Assembly: GCF_000090795.2 (NCBI RefSeq)
Contig: NW_003546251.1
Coordinates: 149,077-213,076 of the forward strand
Length of the DNA: 64,000 bases
Direction: 5' to 3'
From: Amphimedon queenslandica
Taxonomy: Eukaryota; Porifera; Demospongiae; Haplosclerida; Niphatidae
Below are positions 25,601-39,400 of the stretch, piece after piece. Below the pieces are notes generated by a model. It saw nothing but the letters and a program-made list of their open reading frames with translations. It ran no database searches and was not told the DNA's origin. The position numbers were made by a program, and so were the translations under genes. Within the stretch, counting starts at the first letter, position 1. Each line of letters begins with the position of its first letter.

Positions 25601-26354
25601 GATTTTTGAAGCAAAAAATTATAAACTATTTTATACTTTATTCTATTTTAAGTATGAAAAAATATTTGGACTGTACCCACAATTTTTTTATTATTAAAAA
25701 AATATATAATAAAACTATAAGGAAGCATTTTCACCTCATTACTGGCCTTTCTCTTCCTGTCATGTGACTTTGAGGAGGCATGGTTAGAATTAGACACTGG
25801 GAAAAATAGTAGAAACATGAAACAAAATTTCCTAATTATAAGTATTACTTTGTTTCTCGTTATTTTTAAGCTCCGCCTTTGGGTGTACCCGTGCATTAGA
25901 CGTGGTTCTCTCCCCTCTACTGGCCTGGACAGTAGGATCAGTAGAGGAATTAGTGCCGTGGGAACCACCTCCTTTACTATGCGGAGTATTGTGACTAGTT
26001 ATGTCACTCTAAAAGAGAGGGAGAGAGAAAGAGAGAGAGAGAGAGAGGGGGAGAGAGAAAGAGAGAGGGAGTGGAGAGATGAAATGAGATATGGTTCACA
26101 CAAAAAGAAAGAAAAAGGGCCCAGAGAGTATAAAGAAAGGTAGAAAGGGGGAGATAAGTGAGACTATAAAAGAAAGACTTCTTTTCTTACCTTCTCCTTC
26201 TTTGAGCTACCATCCCAATGTTGTGACCTACTAAATCATAAAAATATGCCAACAACCAACCCTCTTACCTCGATGAAGAGTCTACAGTACTCATGCTACT
26301 AGCAGTGCAGCTGGTGGTGTCTTCCCCAGCAGCTGACGTCTCAATTATAAGCAT
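22305..26354 (-). CDS. WAC: WAC-like WW-domain adaptor with C-terminal coiled coil
   Basis: Eleven exons join in phase: 26269-26354, 26191-26230, 25849-26008, 25735-25796, 25245-25363, 24841-25119, 24611-24657, 24260-24561, 23127-23528, 22735-22862 and 22305-22350. They give 556 aa. The WW domain (WTEHKSSSGRIYFYNKRLDK then SQWEKP) has both tryptophans and is very close to that of WAC (W.EH.SSSG..Y.YN....SQWEKP). A basic Ser/Asn-rich region precedes it, as in WAC. Ser/His/Pro-rich disorder with a polyproline run follows, and a short Leu/Arg-rich helix (KNLLALECCRMKAVSRRTR, NDLMKTIDDIEKR) ends the protein where WAC has its coiled coil. Known role: WAC links RNF20/40 to RNA polymerase II for H2B monoubiquitination. 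Orthology rests on the WW domain plus layout; the tail is divergent. Confidence 0.72.
24705..24800 (-). repeat. CTATAG-family repeat, fragment
   Basis: Reverse-oriented fragment with GAGTTGATTCCAATCAATTT and a TTTTTAAAAAAATTTTAAAG end, in a WAC intron. Confidence 0.6.
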
Positions 26355-26863
26355 GGGGGGAGACTAACTCCCTTTTCTCATAACCAATCAAGCTTGCCCT
26401 GTCCTTCTCCCCCTTACAGAAGCTTATAAACGTACAGTATATCGCGTAGACGCAATACAAACTATTCCTCTAGCCTTAATAAGAGTTGGTATTGGTCTAT
26501 AGTCACCTCTTTTCTTTTAAAAGGAAGAATATGGTTGGAGACACCCTACTCATTCAACTCCGCCATTTTATTCACAGCATGAACGGTACGTGAGCGGGAG
26601 TATACGGAGACCATATTCTGTAATGAGATTCATTAAATAAAGTTGACAAAATCACAACAATCACTTTTTAAAAATAATTAATAATATCTCTAATTTTATC
26701 ATACATGACATAAATAAAAAAGGAAAAACATAATATAAATGTATGTGTAACTACTTTTATACAAATACAGAAATAATAGGCCAGCAATTTTTATCATAAT
26801 TATTATAAATTTTTTATATACATAACACTTGCTCGTGCAAATGAAGTTCATAATAATAATAAA
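26355..26863. other. Intergenic: WAC 5' flank and ABCA 3' flank
   Basis: Near 26552 there is a CCGCCATTTTA (YY1-like) element. The part next to the ABCA stop is very AT-rich and probably 3'UTR. No other gene is visible. Confidence 0.45.
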
Positions 26864-29800
26864 TTATAAAACAGTTTCATCTGGAGGATTCTTCAATAGA
26901 GTGTAGTGTGGTCGGCTGGATTCTGCTCCTTTGGTTGTGATGACATGAACTGACTCCATTTCATGATCAGTTCCATTAAACTCTTGGAGGGACACTGCAG
27001 CTGCAATGCCATCAGACTGCTCCTCCTCGCTTCTCTGCTTACTCACAAAATGTATAAAAACCTAAAAAAGTATCTCTTTTATTTCTGTACTTTATTTAGT
27101 AGCAAAAAATATATATATTCCATATCATATCTATTATACCATTATACTGTGTGTTTGTACATATAACACGTACATCGTCCAGTGTAGTTTGACTCAGCGA
27201 ATAATCATCAAAATCAAGGGTTGATCTAAGCTCCTCCATCTTATTGAACACAACAGCCAAACTGAGGCCAGCTGGTAACTGATAGACTATGTTATTATAA
27301 TGCTCCTCCTGCAAATGAGAGAGAACACAAAAATGAATTAAATTGTGATAATGTGGGAAAGGCATGGCACTCAATACATGCATGGACAGTGATGGGAATG
27401 AGTTGATTCTTCTTACCCCGATGACTGCCTCTGGGAACATCTCAACAATCCTCCTCATAAGTCCTTCCCTATCCGCAGGACCGAACCTAATATTCAACTT
27501 GTATCCTTGACCATATTTGGACTTCAGCTGCTGCGGAGTCCCAAGACAGCGAAGCTTTCCATTAACCATTATACCAACCCTGGTACAGAGGGCCTCACAC
27601 TCTGCCATACTGTGAGTGGTGAGGAGTATGGAGTGTCCTTTCTTGACTGATTTCTTTATAATACCCCAGAGGAACTGTCTCGCACGAGGGTCAACACCTG
27701 ACGTGGGCTCATCCTATCATGATAAAGGATAATACAATAAATATAAATATAGCCTTGTTTTCAATGGAATAAATATCAATTTTAAAGTATAAGATATTAA
27801 ATTATTTTAAATGCAATAAATATTTGAGAATATAAAGAAAGAAAAAAAAGGGTTAAGGAATAAAGGAAGAAAGAGGAAATATAGAAATGTAAATTTTAGC
27901 TAAAGTTAATAATTTAAAAGGCTCACATACCAGTAGTATAACAGGTGGGTTAGCTAGTAGAGCAATGGCAGTTGATAATCGTCTGCAGTTGCCACCGGAA
28001 TAAGCACTGACTGGTTTATCAGCGTGGGGCATTAGCTCCAACATATTCAATGCATCGTTTACCACGTCCTTTAGCTGGTGGGAGGGGATACCCCTTAATT
28101 TACTGAACAGGACAAGATGTTGTCTGCCTGTCAGTCCGTCACTGAGAGCCTCAAACTGAGGGCAGTAACCAATACTCTGTCTGGCAGAGCTCATTTCACT
28201 AGTAACGCTAGAAAAACACAGTAATGACTATTTGTTTCATCTTTATTATTTCTTACCTGTGGCCACCTACAACTGCATTCCCACTGCTAAGTGTGGTATC
28301 TCCTGTTATCATCTTAAAGGTTGTTGTCTTGCCAGCTCCGTTTAATCCCAATAAACCAAAACACTAAAATATGAAACAAGAATAATGATTAATAATACAG
28401 TAATATACTAATATCGTACAATAAAAAATTATTATACTACATGTATGTAGAAAGTTTGAGTTGATTCCAACTTCAATTTTTCAAGTTACGGCCATGTTAA
28501 GAAAATGCCAAAATTACCCAAGGTTATAGCCCATGGTTTTTTCCAAAAAATGGCTCCAAAATCACCCCCAATTTTTATTATATTTTCTGATACATATTGA
28601 TGTACTTATGCTGTGTAAAAAGTTTGAGCTGATTCCGACTTTATTTTTTCAAGTTACGGCCATTTTAAGAAAACGCCAAAATTCTGAAAAATACCCAAGG
28701 CTATAGCCCATGGTTTTTTCCAAAAAAGGGCTCCGAAATCACCCCCAATTTTTATTACATTTTCTGATACATATTGATGTACTTATGCTATGCAGAAAGT
28801 TTGAGCTAATTCCGACTTTATTTTTTCAAGTTACGGCCATTTTAAGAAAACGCCAAAATTCTGAAAAATACCCAAGGCTATAGCCCATGGTTTTTTCCAA
28901 AAAAGGGCTCCAAAATCACCCCCAATTTTTATTACATTTTCTGATACATATTGATGTACTTATGCTATGCAGAAAGTTTGAGTTGATTCCGACTTTATTT
29001 TTTCAAGTTACGGCCATTTTAAGAAAACGCCAAAATTCTGAAAAATACCCAAGGCTATAGCCCATGGTTTTTTCCAAAAAAGGGCTCCGAAATCACCCCC
29101 AATTTTTATTACATTTTCTGATACATATTGATGTACTTATGCTATGCAGAAAGTTTGAGCTAATTCCGACTTTATTTTTTCAAGTTACGGCCATTTTAAG
29201 AAAACGCCAAAATTCTGAAAAATACCCAAGGCTATAGCCCATAGTTTTTTCCAAAAAAGGGCTCCAAAATCACCCCCAATTTTTATTACATTTTCTGATA
29301 CATATTGATGTACTTATGCTATGCAGAAAGTTTGAGTTGATTCCGACTTTATTTTTTCAAGTTACGGCCATTTTAAGAAAACACCAAAATTCTGAAAAAT
29401 ACCCAAGGCTATAGCCCATGTCTTTTTCTAAATTTCTACTACCATTATTGAAATTAATGCTGTATTCTACTATAATTAAAAGCAACTTTCTAAAACTACC
29501 TCTGATTTCTGTAGCCCCAGACTCAAATCGTTAACAGCAACACGAGTATCACGAAACTTCTTCAGTTTATTGCAACGGAAATCAAAACTGTTATAGACTT
29601 TACTGAGCCCGTTGAGGAGTAATGGAGACTCGTTTGCTTCTCCATTTTGAACTCGGTTCCTCTCAGCTATCACGTCATTGTCATCATCAGTGTAAGCAGC
29701 TGCTGCTATGATGCTACTAGTATTACCCAGTATATTCCACTTGTATTTTACCCTAAAAATAAAAAAAAATAATAAATATTAAAATCACAATTATCAGTAC

Positions 29801-30138
29801 ATTGGCATGCAATTAAAAATTTCTTTTAATAATATTCAAAATAATCATAAATAATTATTATAAAACAATAGCGCTTACCTGAGTCTCATATACTTAAAAA
29901 CTTCAATGGCTATCAGTACCAAAACTCCCAACGCAGCATGACACAGTAATGCTAGCATGAACTGATAGGTCTGAGACAAATCTGAAGGTAGTTCAATATT
30001 ACTCAGAGAGAAGTATATGTTAAGAGCTGGCTTGTCTAGTGTGAAGTACATGATACCGCGGGCTAAGGCATAGCTGGGCATTGGAACAGCAGCCAAATAA
30101 TAATTGAAATTACCCTAAAAGAGAGAGAGAGAGGGAGG

Positions 30139-30185
<47 letters not shown>

Positions 30186-30875
30186 GAATAGATAAGTTAT
30201 TCATTGATATACATGTACATAACATAGCTACATATGCAGCATAAGTAACGTACAGCATCATAGTCCAGTGCTTCCAATACGACAATAGCATCAACTACTA
30301 GGAGGACAAGACCAGAAAAGAAGTTAAGACAAAAGAGCATGACGTAAGCTGTGGTAGGAGACTGGAACATGAAGGAATAAACGTACATCCATGGGGTAAT
30401 GGCTAATCCGTAGCATAAAAATAATAGGAACACTGGACCAATGGCCTCTGTATAAAGAGAGAGAATGAATAATGGTAAAAGTATCAGAAACTATACTGTA
30501 CATGTATAGCATGTGAATAACAAAAGATTAAATGCAAAATAGCTTTTATGTATGTACATGTATATGAAGGTATAATAGCCTTTACATGTTCATGGTATTA
30601 ATTAATGCTGTACCTGGTTGGGAGAGGTTAGTATCTCTTGATATCACGTAACACAATATAACAACAACTGAAAACAATATGTATCCGATGATGTCCCAAG
30701 TGAAAGCAGCCAGCCAATAGACTCCTCTGTTCAAGCCACAGACACACTGCAAATGATACAAGTTTGATGATCGCTCCTCTATTAAGTAGAGGACAAAACC
30801 TCCGGCTACAAAACCAAGAGAAAACATGGCTGCCAGTGGAGTGACTAAGAAACTAGCTCCTTCCCTAAGAATTAA

Positions 30876-30912
<37 letters not shown>

Positions 30913-33348
30913 TCAATAACTTGACTTACAAAGCTTTCTGCAATTTCTGTAGAAATGTTGTTGGAAATGGATGAGAGATCGTTTTTATGCCTAAAAATAA
31001 TTCCATAATTTATTTTTAGTAACTATACACACAATACATGAAGACCCAACTCTGTTCTAATTATAGTAACATACCATACAAGGAAGAAGAGTTAGCTTCA
31101 TTAGGTGGTAGTTGTCCCCTCAGTATAGCGTTATTGAGTGAGTTGAGGTAGGTAGGCATAGCGTGGTACCCTTTGAAACTGTGCCAGGCTTTAGCTCCTT
31201 CTTGTACGGCAAAGAAAGGCAGGGAATAGTTGGTGTCTGAATTGTAAAGACTGTCAAGGCTGGGAGAGACATCATCGCGACGATGACCAAATGAGACACC
31301 ACCATACCTCTTCTACAAAAATAAAAATAAAAATGATATATGCTCTTTATATTGAACACATGCAAGCTATCCCCAGCTTAAGTCTTTGAAGCTATAGGTA
31401 CATTAAAATGTTCTGGTACATGAGGTTTTAAAAAACATCTTGTATGAATGCACTTATTATTATGATACAATGAAAATGAAAGATTGTTCTTTCATGTCCA
31501 GTGAGAAACAATGTAAATATAATATCAGTAGAACATTTCACTGTTAGTCAACTGACAATGATAATTACTATCATAGTATAGCTTTTAGCACAGTGAATAC
31601 ACAGCAGTTTTATAGTAGATACATGTAGATACAGTACATGTATATTAAGCTGCTTACTTCAATGAATTCCAGTTTAGTATTCAATAGATATGTAGTCAAT
31701 GACTCATAATCCATTTCAGTTAAATTCTGTAGGCGACTCCCAGTCTACAACACACAAGAACATAAAGTATACGTACATGTAGATATTATGAAAGTACATG
31801 TACATGTACATGTATTATGGAGGGCAGATAGGAGAAAAGAAGAGAACTTACCACAGTTCCGTTATAACAAGATGGCGGCGTATCATTCAGTGGCACCCGA
31901 TCAATCCCACAGGTAGGACATTTAGAAACACAAGTCACAGTATCATAGTGAATGTTTAATTTATCATAATTATTACACTGTTCCACTTTTTGTTTTTTAT
32001 AGCAAGGAGAGGCAGGGTCGTTGGGATCAGCTAGTAGCGTTGCTCCTAGTCCACAAGGCTCAAAAAGAGTGTCCACGTAATCTTTCGAAGCCCCAGATTT
32101 GTTATTACCAACAATGACGTAATTGTTAGGTCCGATACCGAAGAAAGTTGAAGGCTGGAGGGAGAGTGGAGGAGGATCGGTGACGCTGAGCAAGAAGTAG
32201 GCTATTAGCAGCGTGAATATGATTACAAATATCGGCAGAATGTTCTGTACAAAAAAAGCCTTCCTCTTCCTGAACGAATACTGGAGTCTCTTCACTAGTA
32301 GGGCAAAGTACTGATAGAATAATAGATTTAATCCTTTCACCCTTTCACCTAATAAATAAATAAATAAATAAATGATCATAAAGTATCAGATAAACATTCT
32401 CTCCTTTTCATTTTTGAAGAAACTTGACCAAAGCCACTGTACTATAGTATAAGGACTTTGGCCTAATTTTGAAGCAGCTTTTAAAATTCTAATTTTGATT
32501 GGAATCAACTCAAACTCACGAGAACATGTATATCTCATGTCATCAATAATAACACCACACAGTGGATACTGCATTCTCTGTCTATCAAACTCTTACTCTT
32601 CTTTGGTTGTTTGCTTTCATCAGCTTTTCCTTCTGTCCCATTCTCTCCCTCTCTCTCCTCCTCTTCTTCTTCATCAAGTACAATCGGTAGAGAAGCTGAT
32701 GATCTCCTTGATATTAGACTCCGATGAGGAGCATTACCCTCAACTGGATCTGCAAGTAAAGACAATATACATTAAAGCTACAAGTACTGTATGTAACTGT
32801 ATATACATGCACATGTAAACAAAATTGCCAAGAGATCACTATAATAGCTGTAGATATGATATTTAATTCATTACCTTTGACTTCAGTTTCTTCAAATTCC
32901 TTACTAGTTAACTCAACAAAAATCTATACAGGTAAAAAAATCATTAAAAATAGTACAACACAATTGGATTCTTTTAGTATAAACTCACTTCTTCCATTGC
33001 ACAGGAAGTGAGTCCATATTGCTGTATGCCAAGAGTAGAAGCACCTGCTTCGTCAAGAGCAGCAAACAGTCCCTGCAAGACAGCTGGTCTAGACTGCTGA
33101 AGAGGCAAGAGATAATGAAGCTCTTGTCCTCTCTTTCCAATCAACTCAACATCTGGTATGTGCTCCTAACAAAGGGAGAGAGAGAATGACAGTTAATGCA
33201 AGATACAATGTAGCTCTATTATGCATTAAATGGGAGATGTGTACATGTACATACTTTTAGAAATGAAGTGATTCTCTTTTCTATTGTGTTAGGCTCAACT
33301 TCAATATCTAACAATAAAAGAATGTAAAGATATTATAAAATAGAATAA

Positions 33349-33402
<54 letters not shown>

Positions 33403-36400
33403 TCAAGACACACTAATCCTTACCCTGTCCACTGGAAGGATCTAACGATATACAATCCTCGTTTTCCACGACAACAGCTAAATGATGGCCACTTCCAAAC
33501 TTTCCCTTTAGAAAATCAAAGGATCCACAGCAGAGCAGCTTCCCCTTGGATATGATTGCCAGTCTATCACCTAAAACCTCGGCTTCATCCATGTGATGGG
33601 TGGAGAGCATGATCGTACGACCGGGTTTCTGCTGACTCAGAAAGTCCCATATTTGCTTCCGAGCGTAAGGATCAACACCTGATGTTGGCTCGTCCAGTAT
33701 GACAGTATTAGAGTTCCCAATAAATGCTAAAAGGATTGAGAGTTTCCGCTTCATTCCACCAGAGAGGTGTTTAGTACGAACTGTGCGATGAGACGACATG
33801 CCAACTTTTGATAACCAGCTGGAGAAAGAGAGAGAAAAACAAAAAACAAAATGATGGAGGGTGTGGGAAAGTAGGTTAAATAAATACAATGTACTATAAA
33901 CTGAAGCCTCATACTGTACAGGATGGAGGCCAAAGGCTAATACTAATAGACTTAACACATCAATATATCAACTCTTACTCAGGCGTCTGGCTCTTCACTT
34001 GCTTCTTGGAAAGTCCTTTCAATTGACCAAAGAAGAACAGGTGCTCCTCCACAGTCAAACTATAGACAATACACACACACACACACCAGACTCAATAATC
34101 ACATTAAATGTACTGTACACTCACTCATCAAAGAGGATATTATGCTGTGGGCATATTCCTAGCTGGCTCCTAATCTCATCCATATTCTTGCATATGTCCA
34201 ACCCGTTGATGATACTGGTACCAGCAGTAGGCTCATATAGCCCAGTTAATAGTGACCTATAATAAACATTTAAATATAATATTTATGTATAAGTGTCATA
34301 ATATGGTAGAATCATATGGTTATTTATAAGTGATGCATGTTGTGTTTATGTGTACATTGTAGTTGTTTTTCCTGCTCCATTGTGGCCCAGAAAAGCAAGT
34401 ATCTGTCCTTCATAAAGGTTCAAGGTCAGATCTCTTAGAGCTTTGACCTTTCCTCTACAACCAAGGTGATATGTCTGAGATAAAGAGAGAGAGAAAGAGA
34501 GAGAATACACATCACTAGAGTTTCAAGGACCATAACTCAAGTAACTATTATTAAATAAGACCACACAAAATATGATGAATATAATCTAAACTTTCCCGAT
34601 GGCAACAGTAACAAGATCAGTAATTCAATTCATTAGTAAAGCTGTACTTACCCTAATATCATTGAATGACTAACCATTAACAGCAGCTGGCCTATAACCA
34701 GTACGCTATATAACACATATATACACACATACATGTACATGTACATGTATATAAATATAACTAATTGCAATCATAACTGTACAGTAGGAGTACCAGCTAT
34801 TTCCTTTCACTGTAATCCAATTCCCCATACATGTACATGTACATGTACATGTATGACCATGCATGTACTACTAATGTACACTCAATAGATTATTAGTTCT
34901 CCATTACCTTGCTGAGTCCCTTCATCTCCACTCCTTTCTTTAAATGAGTTGGTTCTTCTTCATAAACAGCACCGCCACTGTTACCAACACTAGACCCAAG
35001 ACTTGCATCACAATCATCGCCTTCTTCTTCAAAAACCAACACTGCAATACAAATTATAAAAATAATATAAAGTCGCTTGCAATTTTAGCTCATTTTTCTT
35101 CATATTCGACAATCAAAAATGCCAAACAATAATAATAAATTTATGACTCACTCTCTCTCTCCTCATCTGAGCCATTGAGTTTCTCCTTGTTTTGGTTCCT
35201 TCTCTTCTCTATGTAGCGGATGAGAGGAATAAACGGGAAGTACCAAGGTTTTGAGACGCCATATTTCCCGGGGAAAACGGCCTCAATGTACCAAGTGAGA
35301 ACAGAATACAAAATAATATCAACGACAAACATAATGAGGACTAGTCCAACAGAAAAATGATAATCAGCAGTCTATGGGGGGAGGAAAGAAGAGAGAAAAT
35401 TATAACCAATAATACAAAAATGCGATGTATTTCCCCAAGACGCTATACCCTCAATACTGGAATGTTGAAGAACATAAACTTTGCAGAAGAAGATGCATGT
35501 GTACGTGTACGTGTACATGCATGTATTTGTAAATTGTATAAAGTTTGGGTGCTATTGGATTGGCTTACTGGTGATATGAAGAGATTATCGAAATGCTGTC
35601 CTGTTTGTAGTAATTCATACTGTACTATGAAACTACTGCCAAGACCGAAGCCGACAGGAGCTAGCAAACACTGAGGGGAGGGGAGGGGAGAGAGAGGGAG
35701 AGGAGAAATGTTATAATCTTGTGGAATATATTTTCATTTCATGCTTACCATCAGAGCAATGGCTGCTGGGTGAGTGTCGCCGAATTTAATGAGAACGACG
35801 AGTTGTAAGAAGAAGAGGAGGAAATAGACAAGAGCAGCAACACAGGCACCCATGTTAGCATTAGTGAAGAATGTACTGCACAAGAAACTGCACAAAAATA
35901 TAAAAAATTAAAATAATAAAAGTGTACTAATTTTAAACATACATGTACATGTATGTGTGCATGTACTGTACATGTATGATGAAAATGTAATAATAATATA
36001 CTCACCAGTAGCAAATGATGAGGATTGAATATAAGAGAAGGAAGAAAAATACAATGAAACCATTGGAAAAGGTAAGGAAACCGCCATACTGGAGAGAAGA
36101 AAAGAAAGAAATGAAAATGAACAGAGATACATGAAATGTAAAATATGTAGTTGTTTATTGAAATGACAATAATAAATTAAATATAAGATATATATATGTA
36201 GTTGTTCATGCTTACAGATAAGGCAAGACTAATAACGATGACTGATAGTAACAATGTTAGGAATGACGTGGTGAACCACGAGAGCCACAGCTGGACTCTG
36301 CCCAGCCCCATCATCCTCATAACCTCCTTCATACGAGTCTCCTTCTCCTTCACCACCGACCGGACTATCATACCAACTGAGAGCATCCAACCAAGAGACA

Positions 36401-39400
36401 TTATGAAAGGGAGCATCCACTCTATGCCTACTAGGAAACTGGAGGAGAAGAAATAAAGGGATAAAGAATGAAGACAAAATAGTAAAAGAGATGGGGACTA
36501 AAGAATTAGTAGAAAAGCACAATATTATTAGCATCAAAGCTGCTATGCAAGTACATGTACATACATGTACATAGTACAGCACAAATACAATAAGAAAGCA
36601 ATGTTAACAGCTACCTTATAATCCCCCAATCCCCAATACAGAGAGTGTACATGTACATGTACACATTATGTTTATGTATAATACTTACAAGTCTTCATTG
36701 TAGCTAGGATAAGGCATCTCGTGTACATATGCCCCAGGAGAGGCTACCCTGTGTCCTACTATCTCATCAATGATTGCCCTCTCCACCATGTCTTGAACGA
36801 ATATGAAACCTGCTTCAAGATAACGTCTCTTCCATTCTAAGTTCTCAGGGCCAGGATACCATATACTGAGGAGAGAGAGGGGGGGAGGAAGAGGAGGAGG
36901 GAGAGATAAAAGACGTTGTTATTATTGTTTAATTTCATTTAGTAAACATTGTCAAAAGTCTATTACCTCATTCAAGGGACACAATAGTACACTTACATCA
37001 CATGAAAGTGTAACGATAATCATTAACCATATACAGTGACTCCTGTGAGCTCATGAATATCACATGATGGGCTCACATGTACATTACTCCATATTACACT
37101 ATGTGAACTGGCCTACACCTAATAACATTATTCACATTCTGCATGTTTCCCTCCCAAGTGTTATTATTGTATGTTATATGTTTATTGACTGAGGAATGTG
37201 ACTAGTAAGCCTGTGATTTCATGTTTAGAATGTCTAAGCATACAACAATAAGAACTTGGTGCATGAGACAAGAACAGACAATAGTACATGTGTTCAATCT
37301 CCTTTCTGACGATGAGGAATGTCTGTCAAACATACATGTACATCAAGCAAAATAATATTTACATGTATGTATAAGCAAAACAATCCATATGAGTTAATAA
37401 CAACAAAGTTTTATCAACAATGAAGTACAGTTTTATAATTTTCATGTACATGTATACACTTACAGCTCTTTAAGTATGTCTGTTTCGTGCACATAAGTTG
37501 AGTTCATTCTTATTGCTAGTGTCACGTTTCGTAGCGGCTTTACTTCTTCAATATTCTCATCAAATACAATACCTACCAACAGTAACACAATAACAACATG
37601 AGGAAAGCCACAAACTAGCTAGTGTAATATGTGCCTGATAATAAAGATACCACATGTACAATCAGCTCAAAATTTGGCCCACACCATGTACTATATAGTA
37701 CAGGGACTTTGGTCCAATTTTTGAGCAACTTGATAATTGTAAAGATGCAGTTTACTAGCAACACCTTACCAGCGAAAACTGAAGTGATGTTAAGCTCTTT
37801 CTGACGCCACATGTTAGTGGCCAACTCAACAAGTTTCTCCTGATTCTCTACAGGATAGAATATATCCCAATCCAACCTTAGCAACTGAGCCTGGATATCT
37901 TCACTGGTCGCACTGACTTGCTGGAGGGAGTACCACAAGTTACTGGGATTATTAGGATCAAGTAACTGATTGATGAGTCGTATCTGCTCTATCATTGAAT
38001 TGTTCCTGCTCGACTGTAGTATAGCGTTGGTGTAGTTACGTATGGTTACTATGACAGGACTGCTGGCGTTGGTTGTCTGAAGGAAGAGTTGAGAACAATT
38101 GTCAATTTGTCTCAGCCATGACAAGATGAATTCAATGGTGGAGAAGGTGATGTTTGCTTTGTGCATTATGGAGCGAGTGACAGTTGTATTGGGAGAGTAG
38201 AGAATCTTGGGGACTATTCTGTCCGGTATAGTAACATCATCATTCTTATCTTTAATGGAGGAAAGAGAGAGAGAGAAGAAAGGATGATGAAAGTACATTA
38301 TACATGTATAGTTGTAGATGTACTGTCAATTAGATTATTAAATACATATCAATAATATTTATAGCAATTCTGATGCTGCATTAAATTTTAACATTCAACT
38401 AATTATCCATGTGCATGTACCTAATACATGTACATGTTATAGGCATAGACTCATACAAATGAATGGCCCATTAACAGAGCCAATATGTTAACGACTAATA
38501 ACTAAATAGAACTAATAAGCACTAATTGCTTTGCAAAATAATATGTTATGAAGTAAACTCGTAGATAAAATTATTTCATTATTTATTAAAGTAAGTACCT
38601 GGTCCAGTAGCAGGGTTTGGTTGTAGTAAATGGCCAAGAATAAGGAGTGGGTTAGCTGTAGTGTTTCCCTGAGATGCATCCCCACAAAGGTATTCCTGTA
38701 TGACGCTCATCTGATCTGACGAGCTGTTCAAACCGATCGGCAATGAGTTAAAGAGTTCCATCACTTTATTGATAGTGCTTATTGTACTTGTCAAGCTAGC
38801 ACAATCACTCTAGAAGAAAAGAGAAGGGAGAGAGAGAGACAGAGGGGAGAGAGAGAGAGAAGAATGAGAGAGAGGACATCAAGTTAAGACACATGATGAT
38901 GATACTAATAATAATGTTGCTATGTAAGTGGCTTTAGTATTAATATCGTATGCTTTACTAACCGATATTAGCTGATGCTGCAGTTCAGTAGCTAGTTCGT
39001 TAAACTGGGCATCGTTCAACCGACAGACTTCGTTAAAGACTTCATCTCTTCCAACTGGACCATTGAATGTCACAACAGTATCAAGGAGAGTTGAGTTACA
39101 TATCAGAAGTCTTAAGGATCTTCCTGTCAATATACTAGAGCCCTAACGAGTACAAAAATATACAAACACATTCCATCATTAATACGTGTGTAAATAAAGG
39201 AAATTAGAAATTAATTATGATGTCTAAATATATTGAACTTTTGAACTATTAGTAATTTTTGAAATAAATATTACTTATACTATAATTTAAAATACATACA
39301 TGTATACACTTACTGGTGCTGATGGTAAACCATTACCAGTTAAACTGCCCAGTAGTAGTGGCAATACCCCATTATTAATCTATCAATAGAAATATCATCA

